Under the pieces are notes generated by a model, which had not been told where the DNA came from, ran no database searches, and saw nothing but the letters and a program-made list of their open reading frames with translations. A DNA stretch of 64,000 bases from Chrysomallon squamiferum (Eukaryota > Mollusca > Gastropoda > Neomphalida > Peltospiridae), in NCBI GenBank assembly GCA_012295275.1, contig CM022669.1:5844419-5908418 (forward strand), in the 5' to 3' direction. Of this stretch, positions 27,421 through 36,416 are shown piece after piece. The first letter of the stretch is position 1. Each line of letters opens with the position of its first letter. A program made the position numbers and the translations under genes.

Positions 27421-28849
27421 TTGATAGTAACTTATTGTCTGTAGTGTCTTCAGAAGCAGACAGCTCTAATTTAAATCTTAACAAAGTTGTACCAGACATT
27501 AAAAGCAAGTCATCAAATGTGGTACAGAAATACACTAATAATTTTGTTCGTATGACCAGTCCAAAGATGGGAGATAACTCTTGGTCTCCTGACAAGACAG
27601 GACAGGAGGAGTTACACACAAAGAATGATCCAAACACATCCTACAGCTGGCAAAAGCTTCCATGGTCTGAAGTATGTAACACAGTTGCTTTTTTGTTTGT
27701 TATTTTTGGTGGGTTTTTTTGTTTTTGTTGCTGTTGTTGCTGCTGTTGTTATTTGTTTTGTTTTATTTTTTTTGTTTCTTTTCTCAAGTTTACAGAAAAT
27801 ACAAGTAAAAAACTAACATATTTTGTTTACCCTTCTAGATATTTTACTCAGCACAGTATTGTTTTTGTTGTTATTGTTATTATTTTTACTGAGTTGACAT
27901 TCCCATAAAATAATTTGTAAACTTGTAGTTAATGCAATATTATCCCATAATGCTTTTACTTTGCTTTAATTTTTCAAATTTTATTAATGACATAAATACT
28001 GTTTAAATTTAATTTTATGAAACATTCTCTATCTAATGGAAATTGTAATTGCTGAAAATATTCAGAAGGAAGGAGCCATTTTTCTGGGTTTTTATTAAGC
28101 ACTGGTTTTCACTAAAGCAAAAACTAAGCCATTATAATTTTTGACTCATAATTAAGCTGTTAAAAAATGACTGAAGCATTGTAATGTTTGTTTAGAAACA
28201 CCTGAACAAAATTCAAGTAAGACTGAGTTAGTGGTCTATTATTTCTTAAGGCAGACAAGTTTTTATCTCTTGTACCACTTTACTATTCCTGACAAATGTA
28301 GTGTTAGTGTCCAAAACTTTGAATAAATAAATATAAATGAATAAATTAATATTTTGTTTAACAGTACCTCAACGTATTTTAGTATTAATAGATATTATAT
28401 GATTTATTTATTTATTTATTTAATTTAATTTAATTTAATTTAATTTAATTTAATTTAATTTAATTTAATTTAATTTAATTTAATTTAATTTTATATTTTT
28501 AATTATTTTATCTATTTATATTGTCAGTGTTCACGTCACTGTGGTGGGGGGGTGAAGACGAGAGATGTTCAGTGTGTTGACATGACATCAGGACAGAAAG
28601 TGACGTCAGATTACTGTCTGGTGTCACTGAAACCTGCCACTACTGAACACTGTCACAGATTTCCTTGCCTCAAGTGGCAGACAACTGAGTGGGAGTCAGT
28701 AAGTTTTTTTTTTAAGTTTTTTCATTTGTTTTTATTTGTTGAATTAATGTTATTATTATAACTGTACTCTGGGTTATTCTTGTTTGCTTAGAATTATTAT
28801 AATTTAACAATTATTTATTTATTTATTTATTTATCTGTCTACCTATCAG

Positions 28850-28884
<35 letters not shown>

Positions 28885-30909
28885 GTTTACTTATTTATTT
28901 ATTATCATCATTATTACATACATTTGTTACACAAACATTTTCTAAAATAGTCAAAAAACAGTTCTTAAGATGATTCTTCTAAATGTGCATAAATTTAAAA
29001 AAAAATTTATACATATTCTTACAATGTTAAAATACTTTATGTACAGTTCTCATTAAGTAAAAATAAACAAATTATCTGCTATGTACATTATACATAAAAC
29101 TACTGTGTATAAATTCAGTTTACAACTTGTTTAAAGAAAGTTAGTTAATTCTAATTATTTAATTCTAGTTATCTGCTATGTACAGTTATATATAAAACTG
29201 CTGTGTGTAATTTCAGTGTTTTCTATTTTTTAAAACAGTTATTTAATTCTAGTTATCTGCTATGTACAGTTGTATATAAAACTGCTGTGTGTAATTTCAA
29301 TGTTTACTACTTGTTTTAAAAAACAGTTATTTAATTCTAGTTATCTGCTATGTACAGTTATATATAAAACTGCTAGTTATCTGCTATGTACAGTTGTATA
29401 TAATTGTGTAATTTCAGTGTTTACTACTTGTTTTAAAAGAGTTATTTAATTCTAATTATCTGCTATGTACAGTTGTATATAATTGTGTAATTTCCAGTGT
29501 TCGGCTACATGTGGGTATGCTGTGAAGTCACGGAATGTTTTCTGTCCCTCGCCACACAAGTGTGATCTGCTCACCAAACCCAGCAGGGTACACGAGTGTC
29601 ACCTCCAGCCTTGTCTGTCCTGGGTGAATGGTGACTGGAGTCGGGTATGTAGTATCAAAGTTAAAATCATAAATTTAACTCTTGAATGTTACATAACCAT
29701 AAACATAACATTAATAAAGTAAAATCTACAGTTTCAAAATATTTGTCTTGGGTGATTTGCATGTTAAAAAATTAGTCTTGAAACAAAACTGGTTTCATGG
29801 TAAACTTGTGGATACAAACTGGTTTTTACAATCTTAAAACAGTGTCTCTGTAAGAACTGATATGTCTGGGTACATTAAAATATCATATCAAAATTAAATT
29901 TGAAATTATCTGTCTGATAGTTAATTTAGGTATGATCACTTGCAGCTGTGGTTGTTCTGAGTGAATGGAAAGTCATGTAAAGATTCACATTACTAAACTC
30001 ATCATTGTCACTTGGTTTGACTTTTGTAAACAGATATTGAAAGAAAGTATATACTGTTATAGAAGTCTAATGCATAAAATTTATTATTCTATAAATCAAA
30101 TAATATTTATTTCTGGACAAAATAAATAAATAAAGAACGAAAATAAAAAAATAAAAATTTATGTATCAACATTAGTTTTAGATTTAAAATTACATTTGCT
30201 TACCAACAACAAGCAGTGTATATAGCACTGCTTAGTTTTGTCCAGAACATTTTTGAGTATAATCATGACTGAGAATAACACTGTATGGACACTCACTATC
30301 TGAAGTAATAAAGAATAATGTACATTTTAAAGTTACTGGTTTCTAAGTAATAACTGTTGTTTGTCCTGTGTGTTTCAGTGTACTCAGTCATGTGGGGGAG
30401 GACAACAGGTCAGACTGGTTCAGTGTGTAAATCTCACATCTCAACAGTCAGCCAAAGGTTGTGATTTGAACCTGAAACCTCCAGAACAGCAGACCTGCAA
30501 CACAGACGCTTGTCCAACACGCAATGCAGGTTTGTGCTTTGACTCTTAATATTTTAAATATTATGCTAACTATGTGACTGCTCTGAAGATGAGAAATTCC
30601 TTCTGTGTGTTGTAAGAAATTGAGATCCAGTGTTTTGTTTAATTTGTTGATTATTTCAGATCACCAATATAAGTAGAATTAAAACTGTAACCTATAGCAA
30701 AATAACATAATATAAAACTATTCTGTTTTATTCTTTTCACAGCATTTACCATCACCTGTGAGAGTAATGAGATGAGCTACAGAGTGTGCAAGATGCTGAA
30801 GAAGCTGAATCACTGTGACAAGGCGTACGTGCGTGCCAAGTGCTGCAGAACATGTGGACATCATGGCCGAGGCAAACTAAACAAGAAAAAATTCATCTCT
30901 AGAAGATAA
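11375..30909 (+). CDS. ADAMTS7/12: ADAMTS7/12-like secreted metalloprotease (5' end missing)
   Basis: A zinc metalloprotease of the extracellular matrix; vertebrate ADAMTS7 and ADAMTS12 cleave matrix proteins such as COMP. Twenty-two exons join in consistent phase to 1318 codons. Order: late propeptide with cysteine-switch-like Cys60, basic furin site RKKRRRTKR ending at residue 92, catalytic domain with HELGHNFGMKHD (His244, Glu245, His248, His254) and Met-turn Met271, disintegrin-like, central TSR, Cys-rich, spacer, three TSRs, a Ser/Thr/Asn-rich linker, three more TSRs and a PLAC domain. A linker after the fourth TSR followed by TSRs and PLAC is diagnostic of the ADAMTS7/12 branch. Vertebrate members have eight TSRs; this has seven. 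Exon 18 of those found contains an in-frame TAA at 27309-27311 (codon 986). Signal peptide and early propeptide exons were not located. Family is very sure; 7 versus 12 cannot be decided and probably precedes their duplication. Confidence 0.93.
11565..16658 (+). other. Intron of ADAMTS gene
   Basis: A 5.1 kb intron, the largest seen in this gene. It holds poly(A)/poly(T) runs, an ATA-type repeat near 13190-13232, a perfect 13-bp inverted repeat at 13009-13052 and an AT microsatellite near 16585. No coding exon was recognised. Confidence 0.7.
16659..16855 (+). CDS. ADAMTS7/12: ADAMTS exon: furin site and start of catalytic domain
   Basis: Acceptor CGCACTCAG, donor ATG|GTGAGT. It encodes the basic cleavage stretch RKKRRRTKR, then [15 protein letters not shown], the usual start of an ADAMTS catalytic domain, and ends YVLTVMNM. 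It is markedly GC-richer than its flanks. Confidence 0.93.
17228..17311 (+). CDS. ADAMTS7/12: ADAMTS exon: catalytic domain
   Basis: Acceptor CTTGCAG, donor CAG|GTAAAT, phase 0 at both ends (28 codons). It encodes [12 protein letters not shown] and a VVVRIIVL strand, as in ADAMTS7/12. Confidence 0.92.
17935..18059 (+). CDS. ADAMTS7/12: ADAMTS exon: catalytic domain
   Basis: Acceptor TTTCATCAG, donor AAG|GTTAAC. It encodes [18 protein letters not shown] and [10 protein letters not shown], matching the segment before the active-site helix. Confidence 0.92.
18340..18412. repeat. (ATT)n microsatellite abutting a splice acceptor
   Basis: More than twenty ATT units, with a few GTT, run directly into the acceptor TTATTATCAG of the exon at 18418, supplying most of its upstream tract. 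Confidence 0.9.
18418..18567 (+). CDS. ADAMTS7/12: ADAMTS exon: zinc-binding helix, first half
   Basis: Encodes [39 protein letters not shown] and two bases of the next codon, then donor GTACGT. It supplies His244, Glu245 and His248 of the HExxHxxGxxHD motif; the third histidine is in the next exon. Confidence 0.95.
18834..19033 (+). repeat. 100-bp tandem duplication of intron end plus exon start
   Basis: Two copies with an exact 100-base offset (18834- and 18934-), each with the acceptor TTTTTATTCAG followed by CTTTGGAATGAAAC. The upstream copy reads CGTGAC where the functional one reads CATGAC, changing the third zinc-binding His to Arg, and reaches an in-frame stop soon after. The downstream copy is the real exon. 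Confidence 0.9.
18998..19141 (+). CDS. ADAMTS7/12: ADAMTS exon: zinc-binding motif end and Met-turn
   Basis: Starts after the second of two identical acceptors and completes HELGHNFGMKHD. It encodes the Met-turn VMAPHL and [14 protein letters not shown], then donor GTAAAA. Confidence 0.93.
19389..19462. repeat. (TTTA)n microsatellite
   Basis: TTTA tetranucleotides in the intron between the exons at 18998 and 19665; an (ATT)n run nearer the acceptor at 19628-19660 abuts TTTCTAG. Confidence 0.85.
19665..19818 (+). CDS. ADAMTS7/12: ADAMTS exon: end of catalytic domain, disintegrin-like start
   Basis: Acceptor TTATTTCTAG, donor GAT|GTAAGC. It encodes [11 protein letters not shown], then [17 protein letters not shown] and the start of the disintegrin-like domain. 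Confidence 0.93.
20259..20351 (+). CDS. ADAMTS7/12: ADAMTS exon: disintegrin-like domain
   Basis: Acceptor TTTTACAG, donor AAG|GTAAAA, 31 codons in phase 0. It encodes NVCNTLWC and [12 protein letters not shown], standard for this domain. Confidence 0.93.
20452..21005 (+). mobile_element. hAT-like DNA transposon, internally deleted, 15-bp inverted ends
   Basis: The element starts CAGGCATCGAAATAA (20452-20466) and ends with its exact reverse complement (20991-21005). It lies inside an ADAMTS intron. Between the ends are decayed coding remnants: [20 protein letters not shown] with an H-x5-H zinc-finger-like tail, and a frame at 20731-21006 with [20 protein letters not shown], resembling the N-terminal part of ZNF862-like hAT transposases. 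The length of 554 bases and missing catalytic region indicate a non-autonomous copy. No convincing 8-bp target duplication is visible (ATCATTTT against ATTTTTTG). Superfamily is inferred from the CAG-starting ends and protein resemblance. Confidence 0.75.
21105..21250 (+). CDS. ADAMTS7/12: ADAMTS exon: end of disintegrin-like, central TSR
   Basis: Acceptor TTTCTGGAAG, donor GTAAGT. It encodes WCYAGKCVD and the first thrombospondin repeat, [18 protein letters not shown]. Confidence 0.93.
21594..21657 (+). CDS. ADAMTS7/12: ADAMTS exon: central TSR, second half
   Basis: Acceptor GTCTTTCAG, donor GAT|GTAAGT. It encodes [16 protein letters not shown], almost identical to vertebrate ADAMTS12. Confidence 0.93.
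21690..21950. repeat. (TATG)n / (TG)n intronic microsatellite
   Basis: Interrupted GTAT/TATG tetranucleotides with TG runs and two near-identical segments containing TTTATTTACTTATGTTTATG. It gives artefactual Tyr/Cys/Val-rich frames. Confidence 0.85.
21978..22083 (+). CDS. ADAMTS7/12: ADAMTS exon: Cys-rich domain start
   Basis: Acceptor TATTTTCAG, donor CTC|GTACGT, phase 1. It encodes [18 protein letters not shown] and [11 protein letters not shown]. Confidence 0.92.
22415..22572. repeat. (TTTA)n microsatellite before a splice acceptor
   Basis: About 150 bases of TTTA/TTTTATA units end some 25 bases upstream of the acceptor GATACACAG. Confidence 0.9.
22600..22727 (+). CDS. ADAMTS7/12: ADAMTS exon: Cys-rich domain
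   Basis: Encodes [39 protein letters not shown], then donor CGA|GTGAGT. Confidence 0.93.
23090..23210 (+). CDS. ADAMTS7/12: ADAMTS exon: Cys-rich to spacer junction
   Basis: Acceptor TTGTTTCAG, donor G|GTAATT. It encodes HVGCDW, then [17 protein letters not shown], the hallmark before the spacer domain. Confidence 0.93.
23612..23853 (+). CDS. ADAMTS7/12: ADAMTS exon: spacer domain
   Basis: Acceptor follows a T-run; donor ATG|GTGAGC. It encodes [21 protein letters not shown] and [20 protein letters not shown], typical spacer strands. Confidence 0.93.
24171..24690 (+). repeat. 75/81-bp tandem array of intron end plus exon start
   Basis: Six upstream copies precede the real boundary. Each has the tract TTTTTACTATTTTCTAG followed by TTACTAGTTCAGACTCACA. 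The AG positions are 24178, 24255, 24336, 24411, 24486, 24567 and 24648; the last is the true acceptor. Units differ mainly by a 6-base coding segment (CCCAGG), so they are 75 or 81 bases long. Each decoy would read the correct 5' exon sequence, then diverge at ACTAGT and hit TAA within about 20 codons. Confidence 0.93.
24649..24784 (+). CDS. ADAMTS7/12: ADAMTS exon: spacer end and TSR2
   Basis: Starts after the last acceptor of the tandem array. It encodes [17 protein letters not shown], the conserved spacer end, and [18 protein letters not shown], then donor GAG|GTTAGT. Confidence 0.92.
25040..25166 (+). CDS. ADAMTS7/12: ADAMTS exon: TSR2 second half
   Basis: Acceptor CTTTCAG, donor CAG|GTAACC. 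It encodes [14 protein letters not shown] and [15 protein letters not shown]. Confidence 0.92.
25207..25260. repeat. Poly(A) tract, 54 bases
   Basis: A long uninterrupted A-run in an intron just downstream of the exon ending at 25166; a likely place for length error or slippage. Confidence 0.9.
25708..25895. repeat. (ATT)/(ACT) trinucleotide repeat
   Basis: Long run of ATT with interspersed ACT and GTT triplets ending about 90 bases upstream of the next exon. Confidence 0.9.
25986..26205 (+). CDS. ADAMTS7/12: ADAMTS exon: TSR3 and start of TSR4
   Basis: Acceptor GCTTGACAG, donor CAG|GTCAGT. It encodes [32 protein letters not shown] and [10 protein letters not shown]. The conserved DEQxAL stretch fits ADAMTS7/12 TSR3. 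Confidence 0.93.
26781..27671 (+). CDS. ADAMTS7/12: ADAMTS exon: TSR4 and mucin-like linker, in-frame TAA
   Basis: Acceptor TTTTATTTAG, donor GAA|GTATGT; 297 codons in phase 0 at both ends. It begins [16 protein letters not shown] and [11 protein letters not shown] (TSR4), then a Ser/Thr/Asp/Asn-rich linker with a poly-Asn run from (AAT)n at about 27388-27420, and ends [11 protein letters not shown], the Trp-containing start of the next TSR. A single TAA at 27309-27311 interrupts the frame, which is open for 176 codons before and 120 after. A possible internal intron (donor GAG|GTAACA at 26913, phase-matched but weak acceptor at 27605) would remove it. Otherwise it is a premature stop, a minor allele or a base error. 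Confidence 0.8.
28402..28490. repeat. (TTTA)n followed by (TTTAA)n pentanucleotide repeat
   Basis: Fourteen or so TTTAA units follow a few TTTA units, ending about 40 bases upstream of the splice acceptor at 28527. Confidence 0.93.
28528..28698 (+). CDS. ADAMTS7/12: ADAMTS exon: TSR5 body
   Basis: Acceptor ATATTGTCAG, donor TCA|GTAAGT, 57 codons. [18 protein letters not shown] corresponds best to TSR6 of human ADAMTS7/12, so one repeat present in vertebrates is absent before it. Confidence 0.92.
28820..28900. repeat. (ATCT)n microsatellite
   Basis: ATCT/CTAT tetranucleotides flanked by TTTA units inside an intron. Confidence 0.8.
29105..29500 (+). repeat. About 80-bp tandem array ending in a splice acceptor
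   Basis: Repeated units contain TTATTTAATTCTAGTTATC, TGCTATGTACAGTTRTATA and GTGTAATTTCAGTGTT. The last unit supplies the real acceptor (AATTTCCAG at 29497). Upstream units have TTTCAG at 29216 and 29417 and a mutated TTTCAA near 29297; a partial copy is near 29118. One unit carries an internal duplication of about 39 bases. Confidence 0.88.
29498..29644 (+). CDS. ADAMTS7/12: ADAMTS exon: TSR6 body
   Basis: Acceptor AATTTCCAG, donor CGG|GTATGT, 49 codons. It encodes [19 protein letters not shown] and ends WVNGDWSR. The usual CGGG is CGYA here. Confidence 0.92.
30379..30529 (+). CDS. ADAMTS7/12: ADAMTS exon: TSR7 body
   Basis: Acceptor GTGTTTCAG, donor CAG|GTTTGT. It encodes [18 protein letters not shown] and [10 protein letters not shown]. 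Confidence 0.92.
30743..30909 (+). CDS. ADAMTS7/12: ADAMTS last exon: PLAC domain and stop
   Basis: Acceptor TTTTCACAG. Six cysteines in the PLAC pattern ([20 protein letters not shown], then CCRTCG) and a basic tail end at TAA 30907-30909. Confidence 0.93.
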
Positions 30910-31236
30910 CAGCAGCTCCTGGAGTAGAAGCTCTAATACTTGACTCATGCTCAATCACACAACGCATTTTCAGGTAGAAAAACAAAACTAAAACCCAGAT
31001 CAGTCTTGGATCATCAAATAATGAAGACTTGTGCACAGTCGCAAACAAACACACCAGACTGTTTGGAAGAGCTGGTTAGATTGGGAAATAAAGCGAATTC
31101 CAAAGAAAATACTGAAGAATGGTTTAATAACAATGTTCATGTCTTGTGATTACTGGAAATGTTTTGGAAGTTTGTAATTATTTGAACAATGAATTTTTGA
31201 AGAAATTGGTTGCGATATTTATACTGACTCGGAACC

Positions 31237-31242
31237 AATAAA
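31237..31242 (+). terminator. Candidate poly(A) signal of ADAMTS gene
   Basis: AATAAA about 330 bases after the stop codon; the nearest good match in the 3' flank. Confidence 0.5.
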
Positions 31243-31889
31243 TCATTTCACTAATTCACAGGAATTAGCAATTTAAAATATTCTTAAATGTTTTTTCTTC
31301 ATTATAATCATCCCATTAACACTGACTAGAATTGTTTTGAAGACAAAAAAAAAAAAAACTGTCATTCAAAATGTCAACATAACAAGTTTTGACAGATAAA
31401 AACAAACAAAAAACTTTGTTTGGAACTTACTAGACAATGCCTCAAAGTGTTTGCTGGATAGCACTGTAAAATATCAACTCTGTGTTAACACAGTGAATTA
31501 ACAAACTGTTTTTTGACTTGTTTTTACAAAGCTGCAAGCTAGCAACCACAGCTACTGTGTGTTTGTTTTCACCACATTTTTAAACTCTCAGAATATTTAC
31601 AATCTTTTTTTTTTTTTTTTTAGCTGTTACTCAGTTAAAACGCAGACTGTTGTATCAACTGAGGACAAAATAATATGATGATTTCTTTTAAACTGTAGGA
31701 AACATGCAGAGGAAGACAAAACTTTTGACATTTTCTCTGTTTACTTCGACTGAATGTATCTATCTGTACAAACTCTGCCAGATACAACACTGTACATTTC
31801 AGCTGAAACATCGTACAAGTATTAATAACTCCTCAGTGATTTTTTAAAATCTTCAGTGGATAATAATAATAACTGATAACATGGGATAA

Positions 31890-32310
31890 TGTACCTAGAG
31901 TTGAATAAAACATTTTATGTTGTATTCTTGTGTTTACCAGATATTAATAGAATATGCTTTGTATTGTACATTTGCCATATGTTCACTAAAATATGTTTAA
32001 TGCTGTACACTTTTTACCAAATGCTAATTAAAACATATTTTAATATTGAATACTGTTTACCAAACATTAACAAAACTCTTTACATTTTAAAGATATTTCT
32101 TAAACTTTTCACAAAAATGTTTTATATTGTCGCTGATGTTTGCCGAACATTTTCTGAAATGTTTCTGACTATACAGCCAAGTTTATCAAATGTAAGCTAA
32201 AACATGTTTTGTGTACTCAAATATACCAAACTTTCTCTAAAACAAGCTTTATATGCTGAAATTAACAAATGTTCTTTAAAACATGTTTTACGTACATATA
32301 ATACATAATG
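31890..32310. repeat. Degenerate tandem repeat, about 45-50 bp
   Basis: Successive segments repeat a theme of TTTACCAAATRTTAA, then AAAACATGTTTTAT and a short spacer, for eight or so degenerate copies. The frame at 31889-32200 is a translation of this array. Confidence 0.6.
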
Positions 32311-34178
32311 TAAATATGTAATGTTGTAGATTTTCACTAGGATGGCTGACTTCAGTGTGAATGTTTCAACACTGATAGCATAGACCCAGGGTGGGCAACT
32401 GTCTCCAACAGCAACAGGAAGTCAGACAGCCTAGACACTTCAGCAAAATTATCTTCACCAGCATTTTGACTGTAATTATAATAAATTGTTTTCTAATCCA
32501 TTCTGAAAATGATTCACTAAGTTTTATCTTCTTTGTAGATTTAATCTTACTTATAATTTGTTCCTCCATATCTAAACAGAATTGAACAAAAAAAACCCTA
32601 TACAAAGAACCTGTTGTCCACCCATGATGTAGATTAATTCACAAAAAATAAATTATATTGTATACCAATTTTGGAATAATTATTATTATTAATGCCTACT
32701 TTAAGCAAAACAGTGCACTAAAAGCAGTGCACTTAAAGGAGCTTAAAATAATGTCTTCTTTTTAAAAAAAATATTATTTTTGAATGTATTCATTAGTTAC
32801 TGTTGTGGAAAAACAAATACATTTAAAAAATAAAAAATTTCATGTTTTTTTCTACACATTTAATATGACTTTTGCACTTAAAAAATAAATAATAAGAAAT
32901 TAAAAAAATATATATAATAACATAAAAAAAAGGGAGGAGGCAGAAAACATTTAAGAACCACAATTTGTCAGTTTTTATATTTATAATACACAATAGATTT
33001 TATCACAATAAGAGAGAATTAAAGTTCAAATGTGGCAATCTCTGTATGTTTTAAAATGGTTGTCACTCATGTATAGTTGCAAATATTACAAAAACATTAT
33101 TTCTCTATTTTGTGATTGCAACTTTTGTTTCTTTTTTTATTTATGTAGTTAGTGTTTACATTCCTTTGGTATGTTTGGTTGTTTACATATTTGTTTAGAT
33201 TCACTGCACAGTTTGTGGTTAAGTTCTTTATACAGGTACTAGCACAGATTTCAAAAGAATCAGCAGAGAACAGAAACATACAGAGAAATTTGTATGGTTT
33301 TAAAACACGGAAGTGAGCATAAAAAGTGGAGGAAATTGAAAACAAGTACAAAATGTTGGAGCGCCAAGAATGGAGGAAAGTACAATGACAGGTTATGATG
33401 AATAAGTTAGAAAGAAGAAAATTATGAATTGTGACTATAAAATGTTTTGTTTGTTGAAAAATCACTTCTTTGGAAGGAAAAAAAAATCATTTCCACAGAT
33501 TTAATGTGTTTATTTTGTGTACAGCTTGTCTTTTTGTTTTTTCCATTCACTTATTAATTGATAATAGAGAAAATTCTTTTATAAACCTAAATCAGGTGAC
33601 AGACATATAAGATATTTAAATTAGGTGGCTTTAATATTTCATAATTTTTTATGTTTCAAGCCATATAAATACATGTATGTAGAATGTTATCTATAATAAA
33701 ACATTAATTCTACTTTTTTAATCTTTACATCAAAGAAATATTATAATTTCCTGTGGTCAAAACATACATTTACATCCATGCAAATTTAAGAAATATTCCA
33801 GAATAAAAAAAGAAATAACAAACATATACAATTTCACAGTTTATTTACATTGTATCTGTAAAGTTTGTACAAAATTTCAATTATTATCTTATACATTTAC
33901 TACTAAATGACAAATGTTACCTTTAAAATAAAACCACTTACTTCAAATTTTAACACTCTTTTTTCAGCACTTGTACAGACTGTATAAAGAATTATAATAA
34001 ATACTTTTCTGAAACTTAAAATAAATTTGGCTAACAATATTAATGTCAAAAATGACTTGTATACTGAAATGTCATTAACATATTTACTGGGTTTGCAGAC
34101 AAAGAATACTCTGAATGTGAATAAAAATCATAAATCACTAAACGCAAAAAGTCTGTTAAGTTTAGACAAAAGTCTCCA
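32311..34178. other. Intergenic and 3' UTR region between ADAMTS and NDUFS4
   Basis: AT-rich sequence with no recognisable exon. The two genes converge here. A TTTATT at about 33840-33845 reads AATAAA on the minus strand and is a candidate poly(A) signal for NDUFS4, some 340 bases beyond its stop. Confidence 0.6.
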
Positions 34179-34282
34179 TCACTTTGTAGAAATTCTTGTC
34201 TTTGTATTCCATGAGAAATTTGCTCCATAAGATTTCTTTTTTGGAGTGGGTCTGTGTTCATTTTCTATGAAGTAATCCCAAC
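34179..34282 (-). CDS. NDUFS4: NDUFS4 exon 5 (last)
   Basis: Acceptor GTATTTTCAG on the minus strand. It encodes [33 protein letters not shown] and the stop TGA at 34179-34181. Confidence 0.96.
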
Positions 34283-36385
34283 CTGAAAATACAAGATAAA
34301 CATTTCATCAACTGCTGACCCTTCAAGTTACAATACAAATGAAATTTTGAATCAGAAGAAATTCAATTTTATACATGTTATATTTCAAATTTAAAAAAGA
34401 AGGCAAGGAAATGTATTGTTGTTATGTGTTAATTCTGAATTGACTGAATTAAATCATCTTTCCAAAGGCACTCTTAGGTCTGATCAAAAGCATTCTGACT
34501 ATTTCACTCACTCTCTTTCTTTATATGTAATTTGTCAAGATTCACATTTAAAAATATGTTTTGCCAATATTATATATATTAATATGATAATTAATTTATT
34601 CTGAAAAAGAGGCATTGGTGGACAAAACCACCTTACTGTTCATTCTCAAAATCCCACATGCTCCAGTTTGATTATTAGCCAAAGCAGAAATTATAACAGT
34701 ACAATATCATTTTCCAAACAGTTATTTTCCTCTTTTTGTTTCTGAAACTGAAATACAACAGACAGCTCTGGGTGTGATCTCTGCACTGCTAAAACATTTT
34801 GCCTTCACAGAGCTGCCACTTCCAGACAAAAAAGATGAGTGAGTGTGTCACAATCCAAACTTTTATTCCCCATTTGTGCGATTAGGAGGGTTAGTACCGA
34901 AGTAGTTTTGTTCTACATGTGAAATGAGTAAGTTTCATCAACTGAGACTTCTCTATGTGGATAACAGAAGACAAAGACTCAAGTTTAGATTTGTCAGAGC
35001 ATCAGATCTTTATTATTTGCTGCATATAGAAATGCCAGAAGATTTGAAAATCTCTTCCTGATCATTAAGCTTCTGAAGGCCTCAAGATTAATGAGGTTAA
35101 GCTCCAAAAAACTACTCAAACAAAACTTACTGAATGATATTATGAAAGTTAAAAAGTGTGCTAATGCACCTGCACAGAATTAATAAATATAGGATGTGAC
35201 ATCACTGAGTAAAAATAGGCAAAAGGAAGAAACCAGGAAAGTCTCCTCATCTCTCGACTGATGTTGCTGGTGGAGTTTAACATTAGCATGAGGCATCATT
35301 AGAGTTAATTATCTGTTTCTTATTTACAACAGTCTTTGCTATTCTCTTCTCTTTTAAATAAACTTTCCATTTACAGTTTGTTATAAGATGTCCCTTCATT
35401 TGCATCTAATTAGAAGATAAAGATATCATGAAGCACCAGTTCAGATGATATTAATAAGTTTGTGTAGCATTTTAAAGTCTGATTATGTGTAGCATTTTAA
35501 AGACTGATTACGTGTAACAGTAAAACTTACCATTCTGTTCACAGTAAACCATAGCATCTTCCTTTGTAGTGAAGTCTACATTTAATGATGACAAAGGATC
35601 AGCTCTATAAATAAAAATACACATGTAAAGAAAATTAACATAAATGAAAGAAAATGAAATTTGTTTAAAAGGATTAAAATCTTTAAAAGGAAACCTTAAA
35701 AATACTGAAGACTCACTCTCTCTGACTTTAAATTACATCCACGTTCAAATAAGATTTTTATTTTAATAATTAATTAATTGAATTATTTGAAATATGTTGC
35801 AAATTAGTCATTCCAACTTCAAAACAAAAACTAAATTTTATGAATTTCAAGAACTTCTTGTTTCGTAATTAATCTGAGATTAATTTCCTATATAAACGTA
35901 ACTGCTAACCAGCAGGTGATGCTGGACATTACAACAACTGAGTGTTTTGTGAAAAAAACCAGCTTAAAACGTGACAAATGTTAACTGTGACTCACGTAGA
36001 TGTCCAGCCCATCAGTGGGTTTTCCCACCTCTCTTTTGCATCAAACTCAATTTTCCAGCCACGAGTGCCGTGAGTTCCAGACTGCATGGCATTCCGAGCT
36101 GGAACATAAATCCTCACCTTTCTGGTCTTCAGCTGTTCATTAGGAATACCATTTAGTGGTGAAAGATCAACCTAAGGCAGAAAAAGAAATGATTTATTTA
36201 CATGTGTGTGTACATCTGCATTATATAGTATACATAATACATTTAATACTCACGAGAAAATGCTATGAAAAAAGAAAAAAACATTTTTTAAATTAAAATT
36301 GTTTAATGATGGGGACTTAACTATTCATCTGAAATATTATTAAAACATTTATTAATAAAAGAAAACCCTAATAAAATAATTAAAC

Positions 36386-36416
<31 letters not shown>

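Noticed and set aside
26777-27637. 286-codon minus-strand frame
   Set aside because: It is antisense to the ADAMTS TSR4/linker exon, whose plus-strand frame encodes clear TSR sequence and has matching splice phases; the antisense product is Ser/Leu/Val-rich with no family resemblance.
31889-32200. 103-codon frame after the ADAMTS stop
   Set aside because: It coincides with a degenerate tandem repeat and has no homology visible.
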